The translations under genes and the position numbers were made by a program. From Candidatus Zhuqueibacterota bacterium (GTDB taxonomy: Bacteria; Zhuqueibacterota; Zhuqueibacteria; Zhuqueibacterales; Zhuqueibacteraceae): 64,000 nucleotides of DNA. The stretch's first letter is position 1, and each line of letters begins with the position of its first letter. Under the pieces are notes generated by a model. That model was not told the origin of the DNA, searched no databases, and was given only the letters and a program-made list of their open reading frames with translations. Location of the stretch: contig JAKEEU010000405.1 of assembly GCA_022616415.1 (NCBI GenBank), forward strand, positions 1-64,000. Reading direction: 5' to 3'. Shown piece after piece: positions 36,624 to 46,291 of the stretch.

Positions 36624-38879
36624 ATGGAAAGACGGCACAAAACCAAATGGGTTGCTGTAGCGCTTTTTCTCATTTTTCCACTGTTTTCTTTTGCTCAGAC
36701 GGCGGAAAAAGATCATCTGTCCAAGCCGCGCGCGCTCGAGATGCAGTTCGATTCGCACCTGAATCGCGACAACCTGCGGAATTGGATGAAGCGCCTGTCG
36801 GCGCGGCCGCATCACGTCGGCTCGCCGTATGGCAAGGAAAACGCCGAGTTCATGGCGGCGCAATTCAAGTCGTGGGGATATGAGACCGAGATCGAAACGT
36901 TTCACGTGCTCTTTCCGACGCCGAAAACGCGCGTGCTCGAAATGATCGCGCCGGTGAAATTTACGCCGACTCTCTCCGAGCCGCCGCTGAAAGAAGATGC
37001 CACCTCGAATCAAACCAACGAGCAGCTTCCTGTCTACAACGCTTATTCGGTTGACGGCGAGGTGACCGGTGAGCTGGTCTACGTCAATTACGGCGTGCCG
37101 AGAGATTACGAAGAGCTTGAGCAACGCGGCATCGACGTCAAAGGCAAGATCGTCATTGCGCGCTACGGCGGCTCGTGGCGCGGCATCAAGCCGAAAGTTG
37201 CGGCGGAGCATGGCGCCATCGGTTGTCTCATTTATTCCGATCCGCGTGATGACGGTTATTTTCAAGGCGAGGTTTATCCCAAGGGCGCTTATCGCAACGA
37301 GCGCGGCGCGCAACGCGGCTCGGTCGCGGACATGCCGCTTTATCCCGGCGATCCGCTCACGCCCTCAATCGGCGCAACGAAAGACGCGAAGCGGCTGCCA
37401 ATTAAAGAAGCGCCAACATTGACCAAGATACCGGTGATGCCGATTTCTTATAGCGATGCCAGGCCACTGCTGCAAGCGCTCGGCGGTCCGGTGGCGCCGG
37501 AGTCATGGCGCGGTGCGCTTCCCATCACGTACCATCTCGGCCCCGGCCCGGCCAAAGTTCGCCTCAAGCTCGAATTCAACTGGAATATCGCGCCGGCTTA
37601 CGACGTGATCGCGAGAATAAAAGGAAGTGAGTATCCGGACGAATGGATCATTCGCGGCAATCATCACGATGCGTGGGTGAACGGCGCGGACGATCCGATC
37701 AGCGGCATGGTGGCGACGATGGAGGAAGCACGCGCTATCGGCGAGTTGGTCAAAACCGGATGGAAACCGAAGCGAACAATTATTTATTGCGCGTGGGACG
37801 CCGAAGAGCCGGGGCTGCTCGGCTCCACCGAGTGGGCGGAAGCGCATGCGGATGAGTTGAAAAACAAGGCGGTGATTTATATCAACTCCGATTCGAATGG
37901 CCGCGGCTTTTTGGGCATGGGCGGCTCGCACACGCTGGAAAAATTCATCAACCAAGTTGCGCGCGACGTCGTCGATCCGCAAAAGCAAATCAGCGTCGCG
38001 GATCGCACCCGCGCCTGGCGAATTGTGCGCGGCAGTCCGGAAGATCGCAAGGAAGCGCGTGACCGCAATGATCTGCGCATCTATGCGCTGGGCTCCGGCT
38101 CTGATTACACGCCTTTCTTGCAGCATCTCGGCGTCGCCTCGCTCAATCTTGGCTATGGCGGCGAAGACGGCGGCGGGTCTTATCATTCGGTTTACGATTC
38201 GTTCGACCACTACACGCGTTTCGGCGACCCCGATTTTGATTATGGCCTCGCGCTCGCGCAAACCGCCGGCCGCGCCGTGCTCCGACTTGCCGACGCCGAG
38301 GTGCTGCCGTTCGAGTTTACCAATTTTGCCGAAACGGTGGCGAAGTATGCCAAGGAAGTGGCGAAGCTGGCGGACGACATGCGCGAAGAGACCGAGGAAA
38401 AGAATCGCCGCATTCAAGAGAAAACTTTGGAAGCGGCCGCCGACCCCAAAGAAACTTACCTCGTGCCACTGCCGCAGGCGCCGGTGCCCTTTCTCAATTT
38501 TGCCCCGTTGCAAAATGCCGTCAGCCGCCTGCAACAAAGCGCGCGCGATTACGACCGCAGCGCGAGCCATTTCGCTGCGAACGGTCAAGCGCTGCCGGCT
38601 GAAAAGAAGAAAGCGCTCAATGCCATCTTGATGAAAACGGAACGCGCATTGACCCGCAGCGACGGGTTGCCGCGGCGGCCGTGGTTTATTCATCAAATTT
38701 ATGCTCCCGGATTTTACACCGGTTATGGCGTCAAAACGCTGCCGGCGATACGCGAAGCGATCGAGCAAAGAAATTGGCAAGAGGCCAACGAGCAAGTGGA
38801 AATCGTTGCGAGAGTTATCCAAGGCTTTGCCGATGAAATCGACCGCGCCGCGGCTGTCGTTGCGGCGGCGACAAATTAG
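36624..38879 (+). CDS. M28-family zinc peptidase of glutamate carboxypeptidase II type
   Basis: 751 residues, the length of GCPII/PSMA-like enzymes. Order: signal peptide (1-24), protease-associated domain insert ('YVNYGVPRDYEELEQRGIDV', 'GKIVIARYGGSWRGIKPKVA'), M28 catalytic domain and C-terminal helical dimerisation domain. All five zinc-ligand motifs are visible: 'GNHHDAWVNGADDPISG' (His, bridging Asp), 'WDAEEPGLLGS' (catalytic Glu and Glu ligand), 'INSDSNGRG' (Asp) and 'SYHSVYDSFDHY' (His). It should release C-terminal residues from peptides outside the inner membrane. It was probably cleaved from the Sec pathway into the periplasm. GAGGAGG precedes the ATG by about 8 nt. Confidence 0.93.
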   Translation: MERRHKTKWVAVALFLIFPLFSFAQTAEKDHLSKPRALEMQFDSHLNRDNLRNWMKRLSARPHHVGSPYGKENAEFMAAQFKSWGYETEIETFHVLFPTPKTRVLEMIAPVKFTPTLSEPPLKEDATSNQTNEQLPVYNAYSVDGEVTGELVYVNYGVPRDYEELEQRGIDVKGKIVIARYGGSWRGIKPKVAAEHGAIGCLIYSDPRDDGYFQGEVYPKGAYRNERGAQRGSVADMPLYPGDPLTPSIGATKDAKRLPIKEAPTLTKIPVMPISYSDARPLLQALGGPVAPESWRGALPITYHLGPGPAKVRLKLEFNWNIAPAYDVIARIKGSEYPDEWIIRGNHHDAWVNGADDPISGMVATMEEARAIGELVKTGWKPKRTIIYCAWDAEEPGLLGSTEWAEAHADELKNKAVIYINSDSNGRGFLGMGGSHTLEKFINQVARDVVDPQKQISVADRTRAWRIVRGSPEDRKEARDRNDLRIYALGSGSDYTPFLQHLGVASLNLGYGGEDGGGSYHSVYDSFDHYTRFGDPDFDYGLALAQTAGRAVLRLADAEVLPFEFTNFAETVAKYAKEVAKLADDMREETEEKNRRIQEKTLEAAADPKETYLVPLPQAPVPFLNFAPLQNAVSRLQQSARDYDRSASHFAANGQALPAEKKKALNAILMKTERALTRSDGLPRRPWFIHQIYAPGFYTGYGVKTLPAIREAIEQRNWQEANEQVEIVARVIQGFADEIDRAAAVVAAATN

Positions 38880-38906
38880 TGAAATCTTCGCTCTACAGGC
38901 AAACAT

Positions 38907-38982
38907 TTTTAACCGCGAATCAAGGCTAATGAGCGCTAATATTTTTAATTCGCGTTAATTCGCGCACATTCGCGGTTGACCT
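38907..38982. repeat. AACCGCGAAT intergenic palindrome
   Basis: TAACCGCGAAT (about 38909) and ATTCGCGGTTGA (about 38970) frame a set of CGCGAATT-like units, including GCTAATGAGCGC. The same GCTAATGAGCGC core occurs at about 10709, where it forms the end of the HEPN remnant. Confidence 0.65.
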
Positions 38983-39064
38983 TGTTTGGCTGCGCCCGTT
39001 GGGTTGCGGCTCATTGATGCAAGGCTGCGGCATCCACGTTTGTCCATATCATCCGCGTTAGGTT

Positions 39065-42000
39065 ATGCCCGGATCGACATTAAAGCTTTTCACCCTTCTC
39101 TTTGCGCTCGGTGCGGTTGAAAACTTGAAATCTCAAATCGCGCCGCCCACCTTCGAGCATATCTCTTTGGAGCACGGTCTTTCGCAAGCGACGGTTTACG
39201 CGATTTTGCAGGATGGCCGCGGCTTTATGGGGTTCGGCACGCAAGACGGCTTGAGCCGCTTCGACGGCTACAGCTTCGTGGTTTACCGGCATTCACAGAC
39301 CGACTCCAATTCGCTCCCGGACAACTGGATTTGGTGCTTGTACGAAGATCGCTTCACGCCGGGCGTGCTGTGGATCGGCACGCAAAATGGCTTGAGCCGT
39401 TTTGATGGCGTCACCAATCGCTTTACCACATTCAAACACAACTCGCAGGATGGCAACAGTCTGAGCCACAATTACATCAAGGTGATTTATCAGGATCGCG
39501 CCGGCCGGCTGTGGATCGGCACCGAAGGCGGCGGCTTGAATCGGCTTGATTTCCGAACCGGACACGTCAAACGCTATCAGCATGATCCGAAAAATCCTAA
39601 CAGTCTGAGCCACAATCGCGTCACGTCGATTTTTGAAGATGATGACGGCCGGCTGTGGATTGGCACGCTCGGCGGCGGTCTCGATTGTCTCGATCCGAAC
39701 ACGGAGAAATTCACGCATTACCGGGCCGATTCGAAAGATGCAAATAATCTCAACTCGAATCATGTGATGTGTCTTTATGCCGATTCGACGCGAAGAGGAA
39801 TCCTTTGGATTGGTACGTATGGCGGCGGCCTGAATCGCTTTGATCTGAAAAGTAAAATGTTTTCCCGATTCGAGCACGACCCGGACAACCCCAACACGTT
39901 GAGCGACAACCGTGTGTTCGATATTTGCAGCGAGGCGAGCGGCGCGTTGTGGATCGGAACATTTGCCGGCGGCTTGAATCGTTACGATCCCGAAAAAAAT
40001 ATTTTCACACGCTTTCAAAACGACCCGCGGCAAGCGCAAAGCCTGAGCGCCGATTTTGTCCGGGCGGTTTTTCTCGATCAATCCGGCAATCTTTGGATCG
40101 GCACCCACTTGGGCGGCTTGAACAAATTCGATCTCAAGCCCAAAAAATTTTGGCACTATCGCCATGATCCCCATCGGCCGCAAAGCTTGCAAAATGATTT
40201 TGTCAACGCGATACACGAGAGTCCGGAGGGGGCGCTCTGGATCGGCACCAATACCGGATTGGACAAGCTCGAACGCGAGGGAAAAGCTTTTCAGCACCTC
40301 GCTCTGCTTTCACCGAAAACGTCGAACGGCAAAATTTACATTGCGGCAATCTGGCAGCAAGATGCCAGCACGCTCTGGCTCGGCACGCTGGGCGAAGGCC
40401 TGCTGAAATATCAAATTACTACCGGTGCCGTTAAACAGTTCAAGCACGATCCGCAAGATGCCGCGGGCCTTTCGGATAATCGGATCAACGCGTTGCATCA
40501 AAGCCGGCAAGGAACGTTGTGGCTCGGCACATGGCGCGGGTTGAATGCTTTCGATCTTGCCACCGAGGCCGTTGCCAGCTTCCAGCCCGACCCACAGAAT
40601 CCCAACAGTCTCAGCCACCAGGAAGTTTTGTGCATCCGCGAGGACAGAAAGGGCAACCTTTGGGTCGGCACTAACGGCGGCGGCTTGAATAAATTCGATC
40701 CGATGACAAAACGATTCACCCACTTTGTGCACGATCCGCAACATCCCCACAGCCTCAGCCATAATATCGTTACTGCCATTTTTGAAGATATCAATGGTAG
40801 CCTTTGGTTCGGCACGAGTGATGGGCTAAATCACTTCGATGCCGAACGCGAGCAATTTGTCCATTACCTGGAAGCGGATGGTCTGCCCAACGGCAAAATT
40901 TGCGGCATTCTCGGCGATAGCGACGGCAATCTTTGGATCAGCACGTGGGGCGGAATTTCGCGGTTCAATCCAACGCTGCGGCAATTTCGCAACTATGACC
41001 GGGCGGACGGCTTGGGTGGACAATCTTTTCGGGATGGCGCGGCTTTTCATTCTCCTGCGGGGGAAATCTTCTTCGGTGGCATTCACGGGTTGAATCGTTT
41101 TCATCCACAAAACGTGCAAGACGACCAGCGCCCGCCGCGCGTCGTCATCACCTCATTCAAAATTTTCGACATGCCGGCCGAGCTTGACACGGCCATTGCC
41201 GCCATTAAAACGATCAAACTGTCGCATCGGGAGAATTTTTTTTCGTTCGAGTTTGCGGCGCTGGATTACACGCAGCCACAGAAAAACCGTTACGCTTATA
41301 AAATGGAAGGCTTTGACAAAAATTGGATTCAATCCGGCACGCGCCGCTACGCGAGCTACACCAATCTCGACGCCGGCACGTATCAATTTCACGTGCGCGG
41401 CTCCAACCATGACGGCGTGTGGAACGAGCAAGGCGCGGCGGTGCGCCTCGTCATCACGCCGCCGTTTTGGAAAACCTGGTGGTTTCGGATTTTGGCGACG
41501 GCGGCGATCATCGGCCTGCTCGCATTGGTTTATCGCTACCGCGTGTCCCAGCTTTTGGAAGTCGAGCGCTTGCGCGTGCGCATCGCCAGTGACCTGCACG
41601 ATGACATTGGCGCCTCGCTGACGAAAATTTCCTTGCATTCCGAGCTAGTTGAGGAAAGCTCCGAGCCAAACGAGATTCGCGATTCGCTGCGCAAGATCGG
41701 CGCGATGAGCCGCGAGCTGGTGACGACGATGAGCGACATCGTGTGGTCGATCGACGCGCGCAACGACACCGTCGGCGATTTGGTCGATCGCATGCGGGAT
41801 TTTGCCGCGGGCGTTTTGTCGACCAAAGCCGTCGCCGTTACGTTCGATCTGGCCGGCTTAGAGATGCAAAAGAAATTGCCGGTCCATCTCCGGCAAAATA
41901 TTTATTTGATTTTCAAAGAGGCGATCAACAACATCGCCAAGCATGCCGCCGCTTCGCGGGTCGAGGTGCAGATCAAAAACGCCGAGGGCAAATTCCGCAT

Positions 42001-42166
42001 GGCCGTTCGCGACGACGGCCAAGGCTGGCACAGGAATGAATACGAAAAGCTGACCGGCCACGGTTTGCGCAACATGAAAATGCGGGCGGTGCGCATCGGC
42101 GGCCATTTGGATATTTCAAAAAATGGTGGCTGCACGGTAAGCCTAACCGCGCCGGCGTTACGGTGA
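39065..42166 (+). CDS. Reg_prop sensor histidine kinase 1
   Basis: 1033 residues. Signal peptide; two seven-bladed propellers in the periplasm built of about fourteen Reg_prop repeats ('LWIGTxxGGLNRFD'); a Y_Y_Y beta-sandwich ('NFFSFEFAALDYTQPQKNRY', 'TNLDAGTYQFHVRGSNHDG'); one membrane helix ('WFRILATAAIIGLLALVYRY', about 803-825); a HisKA_3 dimerisation domain with phospho-acceptor His845 in 'IASDLHDDIGASLTK'; and a HATPase_c domain ('IFKEAINNIAKHAAASRVEV', 'RDDGQGWHRNE', 'GHGLRNMKMRA'). It should phosphorylate the LuxR-type regulator encoded just downstream. The architecture resembles the hybrid polysaccharide sensors of Bacteroides, but the regulator is a separate protein. The signal is unknown. 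Confidence 0.93.
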   Translation: MPGSTLKLFTLLFALGAVENLKSQIAPPTFEHISLEHGLSQATVYAILQDGRGFMGFGTQDGLSRFDGYSFVVYRHSQTDSNSLPDNWIWCLYEDRFTPGVLWIGTQNGLSRFDGVTNRFTTFKHNSQDGNSLSHNYIKVIYQDRAGRLWIGTEGGGLNRLDFRTGHVKRYQHDPKNPNSLSHNRVTSIFEDDDGRLWIGTLGGGLDCLDPNTEKFTHYRADSKDANNLNSNHVMCLYADSTRRGILWIGTYGGGLNRFDLKSKMFSRFEHDPDNPNTLSDNRVFDICSEASGALWIGTFAGGLNRYDPEKNIFTRFQNDPRQAQSLSADFVRAVFLDQSGNLWIGTHLGGLNKFDLKPKKFWHYRHDPHRPQSLQNDFVNAIHESPEGALWIGTNTGLDKLEREGKAFQHLALLSPKTSNGKIYIAAIWQQDASTLWLGTLGEGLLKYQITTGAVKQFKHDPQDAAGLSDNRINALHQSRQGTLWLGTWRGLNAFDLATEAVASFQPDPQNPNSLSHQEVLCIREDRKGNLWVGTNGGGLNKFDPMTKRFTHFVHDPQHPHSLSHNIVTAIFEDINGSLWFGTSDGLNHFDAEREQFVHYLEADGLPNGKICGILGDSDGNLWISTWGGISRFNPTLRQFRNYDRADGLGGQSFRDGAAFHSPAGEIFFGGIHGLNRFHPQNVQDDQRPPRVVITSFKIFDMPAELDTAIAAIKTIKLSHRENFFSFEFAALDYTQPQKNRYAYKMEGFDKNWIQSGTRRYASYTNLDAGTYQFHVRGSNHDGVWNEQGAAVRLVITPPFWKTWWFRILATAAIIGLLALVYRYRVSQLLEVERLRVRIASDLHDDIGASLTKISLHSELVEESSEPNEIRDSLRKIGAMSRELVTTMSDIVWSIDARNDTVGDLVDRMRDFAAGVLSTKAVAVTFDLAGLEMQKKLPVHLRQNIYLIFKEAINNIAKHAAASRVEVQIKNAEGKFRMAVRDDGQGWHRNEYEKLTGHGLRNMKMRAVRIGGHLDISKNGGCTVSLTAPALR

Positions 42167-42200
42167 ATCAGTGATCAGTGACCAGTGATCAGTAACCAGT

Positions 42201-42321
42201 TCATGTCATTAAGTTAAGAAGGCTGTCATTCTGGAAGAATCCTGTTACAAACCAGCAAACGGCTGCATTCCAACAAGTTTCCTCCGGAATGACAAGATCG
42301 TTGCTTAACTTAATGACATGA
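42201..42321. mobile_element. 121-bp MITE-like element with 18-bp perfect terminal inverted repeats
   Basis: TCATGTCATTAAGTTAAG (42201-42218) is exactly complementary to 42304-42321. Inner parts (GTCATTCTGGAAGAA against GTCATTCCGGAGGAA) extend the pairing imperfectly. AGTAACCAGT stands directly on both sides (42191-42200 and 42322-42331), a candidate 10-bp target duplication, although the flanks are themselves repetitive (CAGTGATCAGT-type units). It has no coding capacity. It separates sensor kinase 1 from its regulator. Confidence 0.75.
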
Positions 42322-42436
42322 AGTAACCAGTGACACTGAATACTGATTACTGATTACTGGCCACTGAATACTGGCTTTTGACAAAACTACATTTTCATGG
42401 GGTTTACAATTGGCCGGCAAAAGCTTAGATTATGCC

Positions 42437-43066
42437 ATGATCTCTGTGGCCATCATCGAAGACGACGAGGATATCCGCGAGGGTATCCAAAAATATCTGA
42501 ACAAGCAGCCGGGCTTTTCGTGCCGCCTTGCCGAAGAGTCCGTGGAAGAGTTTTTGTCGCATAAGCTCGAAGACGAAGCGCCTGACGTGATTCTCATGGA
42601 CATCGGCCTGCCGGGCATGTCGGGCATCGACGGGATCAAGCTGATCAAACAAAAAGACCCCGGCATCGACATCGTCATGCTGACGATTTACCATGATTCG
42701 CACAAAATTTTTGAAGCGCTGCGCGCCGGTGCCTCGGGATATTTGCTGAAGAACACCCCGCTTGTCGAGATTAAAGAAGCTATCGAGCAACTGCAAGCGG
42801 GCGGGGCGCCGATGTCCCCGCAAATCGCCCGCAAAGTCATCGAGCATTTCAATCCCGCCAACAAACCCGAGCCGGAATCCCCGCTCACCGCCAAAGAGAA
42901 GGAAATCGTCGTCGGCTTGGTGGATGGCTTGAGCTACAAAATGATCGGCGACCGCATGAACATTTCCGTCGAGACCGTGCGCTTTCATATCAAAAATATC
43001 TACCAAAAACTTCACGTTCATTCCAAAGCCGAAGTGATTACCAAATCGCTGCGCGGAGAGATTTGA
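42437..43066 (+). CDS. LuxR/NarL-type response regulator 1
   Basis: A two-domain regulator of 209 residues. Receiver: acidic pocket 'IIEDDEDIREGI', phospho-acceptor Asp55 in 'VILMDIGLPGMSG', Thr in 'VMLTIYHD' and Lys in 'GYLLKNTP'. Output: a LuxR helix-turn-helix, 'LTAKEKEIVVGLVDGLSYKM' and 'MNISVETVRFHIKNIYQKLH'. It should bind DNA as a dimer when phosphorylated by the adjacent sensor kinase. ATG 42437 is chosen because the receiver domain starts there; the upstream TTG (42410) lacks a ribosome site. The gap to the kinase gene is filled by a repeat cluster and the MITE-like element. Confidence 0.92.
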   Translation: MISVAIIEDDEDIREGIQKYLNKQPGFSCRLAEESVEEFLSHKLEDEAPDVILMDIGLPGMSGIDGIKLIKQKDPGIDIVMLTIYHDSHKIFEALRAGASGYLLKNTPLVEIKEAIEQLQAGGAPMSPQIARKVIEHFNPANKPEPESPLTAKEKEIVVGLVDGLSYKMIGDRMNISVETVRFHIKNIYQKLHVHSKAEVITKSLRGEI

Positions 43067-43128
43067 GGGAAAAACGTGAGGCGTTAAACGTAAGGCGTAA
43101 AATGTAAAAGCATAAAGTGTAAGACCTA

Positions 43129-46107
43129 ATGAGTAGCCGGTTAAATTTTGCTTTTGTCTTGCTCGCGCTTCTTGCCGCTGTCTCCTCCTCTGTTGCCCAG
43201 ATACTTTCATTCCGGAATTATACTTCTAAAGACGGCCTCCTCGCCAATGGCATCCGGCCGCTTTTTCAAGATTCACGCGGTTATCTCTGGATTGGAACAG
43301 CGGAGGGCGTGAGCGTTTACGACGGCGCCGCTTTCATCAATTACAGAACCGGAAACGGGCTGTCGATGAATCATATCACATGCATCACCGAAAGCCGCGC
43401 TTCACCGGGCGCGATTTGGATTGGCACGCAAGGCGGCGGCCTCAACACTTTTGCCAACGGCCGTTTTGCGGCCGTTCATCTTGATTCGACGGATGAATCC
43501 AAATTTGTTAATGCGCTGATGGAGGACAGCTTTGGAACGATGTGGTGTGGGACCGCCGGCGGCGTGTACCAAATTCGTGACAATCGGGTAATTCCTTTCA
43601 AAACCGAGGGCGAATCTTTATCGGCAGTGGATATTGTCGAAGCGGCCGATGGCGCCGTGTGGATCGGTTTTGAACGAGTTGTTTACATTTATTCACCCCA
43701 AAAGCAAGGCACAACCCATATCGAGTTGTCGCTGAGCCAGAAGGGGTCGGTCCAATGCCTGTTTGCCGATCGTGAGGGAAACGTGTGGATTGGCACTCGT
43801 GACGGTCTGCTCCTGCAGTTTAGTGGCACTGCGTTGATCAGCCGGCGCCGCATTGCGGATGATTATCTGTGGCAGATTTTCGATGATCCTCTCGGCAACC
43901 TTTGGATATGCTCCGAGTCCGGTATTTTGAAAATGGTCAAATCTCCGGTCGCTTCCGGAAAGATCGCTCGCTATACTGTTGAAAATGGCCTGCCCGAAAA
44001 TAGAATCATCTCCGGCCTGCTCGACCGGGAAGGGAATTTTTGGTTTGGCACGCCAAGCAAGGGCCTTTGCAAATGGGCGAACAAAAACATTCTGACGTTT
44101 CCGCTAACCGCGCTGCCCGGCGAACATTACTATCATCCTCCGGCAGCCGTGAGCGGTGAAGGCCATTTCTGGGTCATTGCCGGCGATGGCCTCCGGGAAA
44201 TCTGGAATGACGAAAAGGGAAATTGGCGCGAGCATCTGCACCGATTTAGCCAGCCGGGACGCCAGCGACATCTGAGTTCGGTTAGCGTTGATGCGAAAAG
44301 CCGGCTCTGGGTGGGATTTATCGATAGCGATATTCATGGCTACGAGGTGACCTCGCGACCGGATCGTGCTTCTCATCTTACCCTGGCAAAAAATCTTCGC
44401 ATCGGTGTCGAGCTTCCCAAAGCCACTCGCCAATGTTTTTTCGTGGATGAAAATAATCGAATGTGGCTGAGTCTGGAGGGCATGGGCATTCTTCAAATCG
44501 AGCTCAACGGTGAGCCGAAGACGCTTGCAACATACACGATGAAAGAGGGCTTGCCGGATCATTCCATCCGGGCGATCTATGAGGATCGGCAAGGTAATAT
44601 GTGGTTTGGCGGGTATGAAGGAGGAGTTGCTGTGCTTTCCCCCTCGGGAAAAATGCGAAAATTCACCCGCGTCGAGGGCTTGCCGGATGAGCATGTGCGC
44701 GCCATTCATCAGGATCGCGATGGCAGCATTTGGATCGGCACGCGCGATGGCGGGCTCGCGGTTTATGCCGGGGGAAAATTTAAAACAATCTCGGTCAACG
44801 AGGGGCTGCTGAGTAATACCATCTGGAGCATTGGTGAGGACGATGACGACTCCGCCCCGCGTCCCAAGGGTGTGGAAGCGGAGCGGGAGCGGGGTAGACT
44901 TTGGGTGGGAACGGCGCTGGGCATGCAAAGCCTCGATAAGAACAAGCTGCAACCGCTTCCCATCCGAAATGATTTGTTGATCGGAGCCGTGCATGGTTGC
45001 GGCGTGTATCGCAACCGGTTGGTTTGGATGGCGACGGCGGAAGCCTTTGCCATCTATGATTTTGCCGGGGAGGCGCCCAACTTGACGCCGCCACCTATTC
45101 ACCTCACACGAATGCTGATGAACGCCGAAACGATTGATCTGCGAAACAAATTGGATTTTCCCCATCATCAAAATCATTGCACGATCGAGTTCACCGGCAT
45201 CAGCTTGAAGGATGAGAAAGCCACGCGTTATCAATATCGCTTGCTTGGCGTTGTGCCGGATTGGTGTCCGCCGACCAGCCAGCGCGCCGTAACCTTTGCA
45301 ACTTTGGAACCGGGGGCGTACACATTTGAAGTGAGAGCGATCAATAATGACGGCGTGCATAGCCTACGGCCCGCTACCGCTACCTTTACGATTCTCCCGC
45401 CTTTCTGGCAGCGATGGTGGTTTCGGATTTTAGTGAGTGTCACGATTATCGCCATTCTCGCCGCGCTCTATCAATATCGTGTCGCCAAATTGCTGGAGAT
45501 CGAGCGCACGCGCCTGCGCATCGCGCGTGATTTGCACGACGAAGTCGGCAGCACGCTCAGCAGCATTTCCTATTTTGCCCAGGCGATCCGCAATGCAGTG
45601 GATGCGCGCGTTTTGAACGGGTCGGAAAAATTTCTCTCGCTCATCGCAGAAAGCTCGTCGTCTGCGAGGGAGGCGATCAGCGACATCATCTGGTCGATTG
45701 ATCCGACCAACGACGATTGGGAGAAAATCTCTGCAAAACTGCGGCGGTATGCTGCGGATTTGTTCGAAAGCAAAGCCATTCGCTATCAGATCGATTTGCC
45801 AACTTCATTTCCTCTTGATAAGATACGAATGGAGCGGCGGCGCCATTTCTGGCTCATATTCAAAGAGATGGTGACCAACGCTGCCAAACACTCGCGGTGC
45901 ACCGAAGTTCAAATTGAGCTTTCGGCCCATGGCAAATTGCTGCGCTTGCTCGTGCAGGATAACGGCATCGGCCTCGATCCAGAGCTACCGACAAATGGCA
46001 ACGGCGTCCACAATATCCGCGCGCGCGCGCAGAGCCTGAGAGCGCATCTTGATCTTCAAACTTTGCCCGGAGCCGGGACGCGGTGGGAGATCACATTTCC
46101 GGCTTAA
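43129..46107 (+). CDS. Reg_prop sensor histidine kinase 2
   Basis: 992 residues with the same architecture as kinase 1: signal peptide ('FAFVLLALLAAVSSSVAQ'), about a dozen Reg_prop blades ('GYLWIGTAEGVSVYDG', 'GNMWFGGYEGGVAVLS', 'GSIWIGTRDGGLAVYAGG'), Y_Y_Y sandwich ('CTIEFTGISLKDEKATRYQY', 'ATLEPGAYTFEVRAINNDGV'), membrane helix ('WWFRILVSVTIIAILAALYQ'), HisKA_3 with His803 in 'ARDLHDEVGSTLSS', and HATPase_c ('IFKEMVTNAAKHSRCTEVQI', 'QDNGIGLDP'). The propeller loops differ strongly from kinase 1, so it probably senses something else. It partners with the regulator at 46292. A degenerate AAACGTAAGGCGT-type repeat fills the 60 nt before it. Confidence 0.93.
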   Translation: MSSRLNFAFVLLALLAAVSSSVAQILSFRNYTSKDGLLANGIRPLFQDSRGYLWIGTAEGVSVYDGAAFINYRTGNGLSMNHITCITESRASPGAIWIGTQGGGLNTFANGRFAAVHLDSTDESKFVNALMEDSFGTMWCGTAGGVYQIRDNRVIPFKTEGESLSAVDIVEAADGAVWIGFERVVYIYSPQKQGTTHIELSLSQKGSVQCLFADREGNVWIGTRDGLLLQFSGTALISRRRIADDYLWQIFDDPLGNLWICSESGILKMVKSPVASGKIARYTVENGLPENRIISGLLDREGNFWFGTPSKGLCKWANKNILTFPLTALPGEHYYHPPAAVSGEGHFWVIAGDGLREIWNDEKGNWREHLHRFSQPGRQRHLSSVSVDAKSRLWVGFIDSDIHGYEVTSRPDRASHLTLAKNLRIGVELPKATRQCFFVDENNRMWLSLEGMGILQIELNGEPKTLATYTMKEGLPDHSIRAIYEDRQGNMWFGGYEGGVAVLSPSGKMRKFTRVEGLPDEHVRAIHQDRDGSIWIGTRDGGLAVYAGGKFKTISVNEGLLSNTIWSIGEDDDDSAPRPKGVEAERERGRLWVGTALGMQSLDKNKLQPLPIRNDLLIGAVHGCGVYRNRLVWMATAEAFAIYDFAGEAPNLTPPPIHLTRMLMNAETIDLRNKLDFPHHQNHCTIEFTGISLKDEKATRYQYRLLGVVPDWCPPTSQRAVTFATLEPGAYTFEVRAINNDGVHSLRPATATFTILPPFWQRWWFRILVSVTIIAILAALYQYRVAKLLEIERTRLRIARDLHDEVGSTLSSISYFAQAIRNAVDARVLNGSEKFLSLIAESSSSAREAISDIIWSIDPTNDDWEKISAKLRRYAADLFESKAIRYQIDLPTSFPLDKIRMERRRHFWLIFKEMVTNAAKHSRCTEVQIELSAHGKLLRLLVQDNGIGLDPELPTNGNGVHNIRARAQSLRAHLDLQTLPGAGTRWEITFPA

Positions 46108-46160
46108 AAACGCATGGATATGCGCTGTTTTGAGCTGCCGGATTTTTTATTTTATAGATA

Positions 46161-46226
46161 TTTCCCGAAAAGGCAAAACGATTTTGAGCAAAACCGTAGC
46201 GCAGACATCTTGTCTGCAGTCAGGAT
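46161..46226. repeat. Two dispersed elements side by side
   Basis: 46161-46194 (TTCCCGAAAAGGCAAAACG onward) recurs with few changes at 52464-52498. 46196-46226 is copy 2 of the 31-bp hairpin element also seen at 17191-17221; its stem is GCAGACA/TGTCTGC. Confidence 0.7.
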
Positions 46227-46291
46227 GACCGCGCTATGTTCTCCACCAATAACTCGAGACCGTACCTTTCTTTTTCTTTGAAGAATAGCCT

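Noticed and set aside
36473-36883. 136-codon frame upstream and across the start of the M28 peptidase
   Set aside because: It overlaps the peptidase start in another frame and has no features; the peptidase has a signal peptide and ribosome site of its own.
37503-38906. 467-codon frame opposite the M28 peptidase
   Set aside because: Antisense to a gene with all catalytic motifs; composition is Arg/His-rich, as expected for a GC-skewed shadow frame.
44104-45360. 418-codon frame opposite sensor kinase 2
   Set aside because: Shadow of the propeller repeats; no family features.
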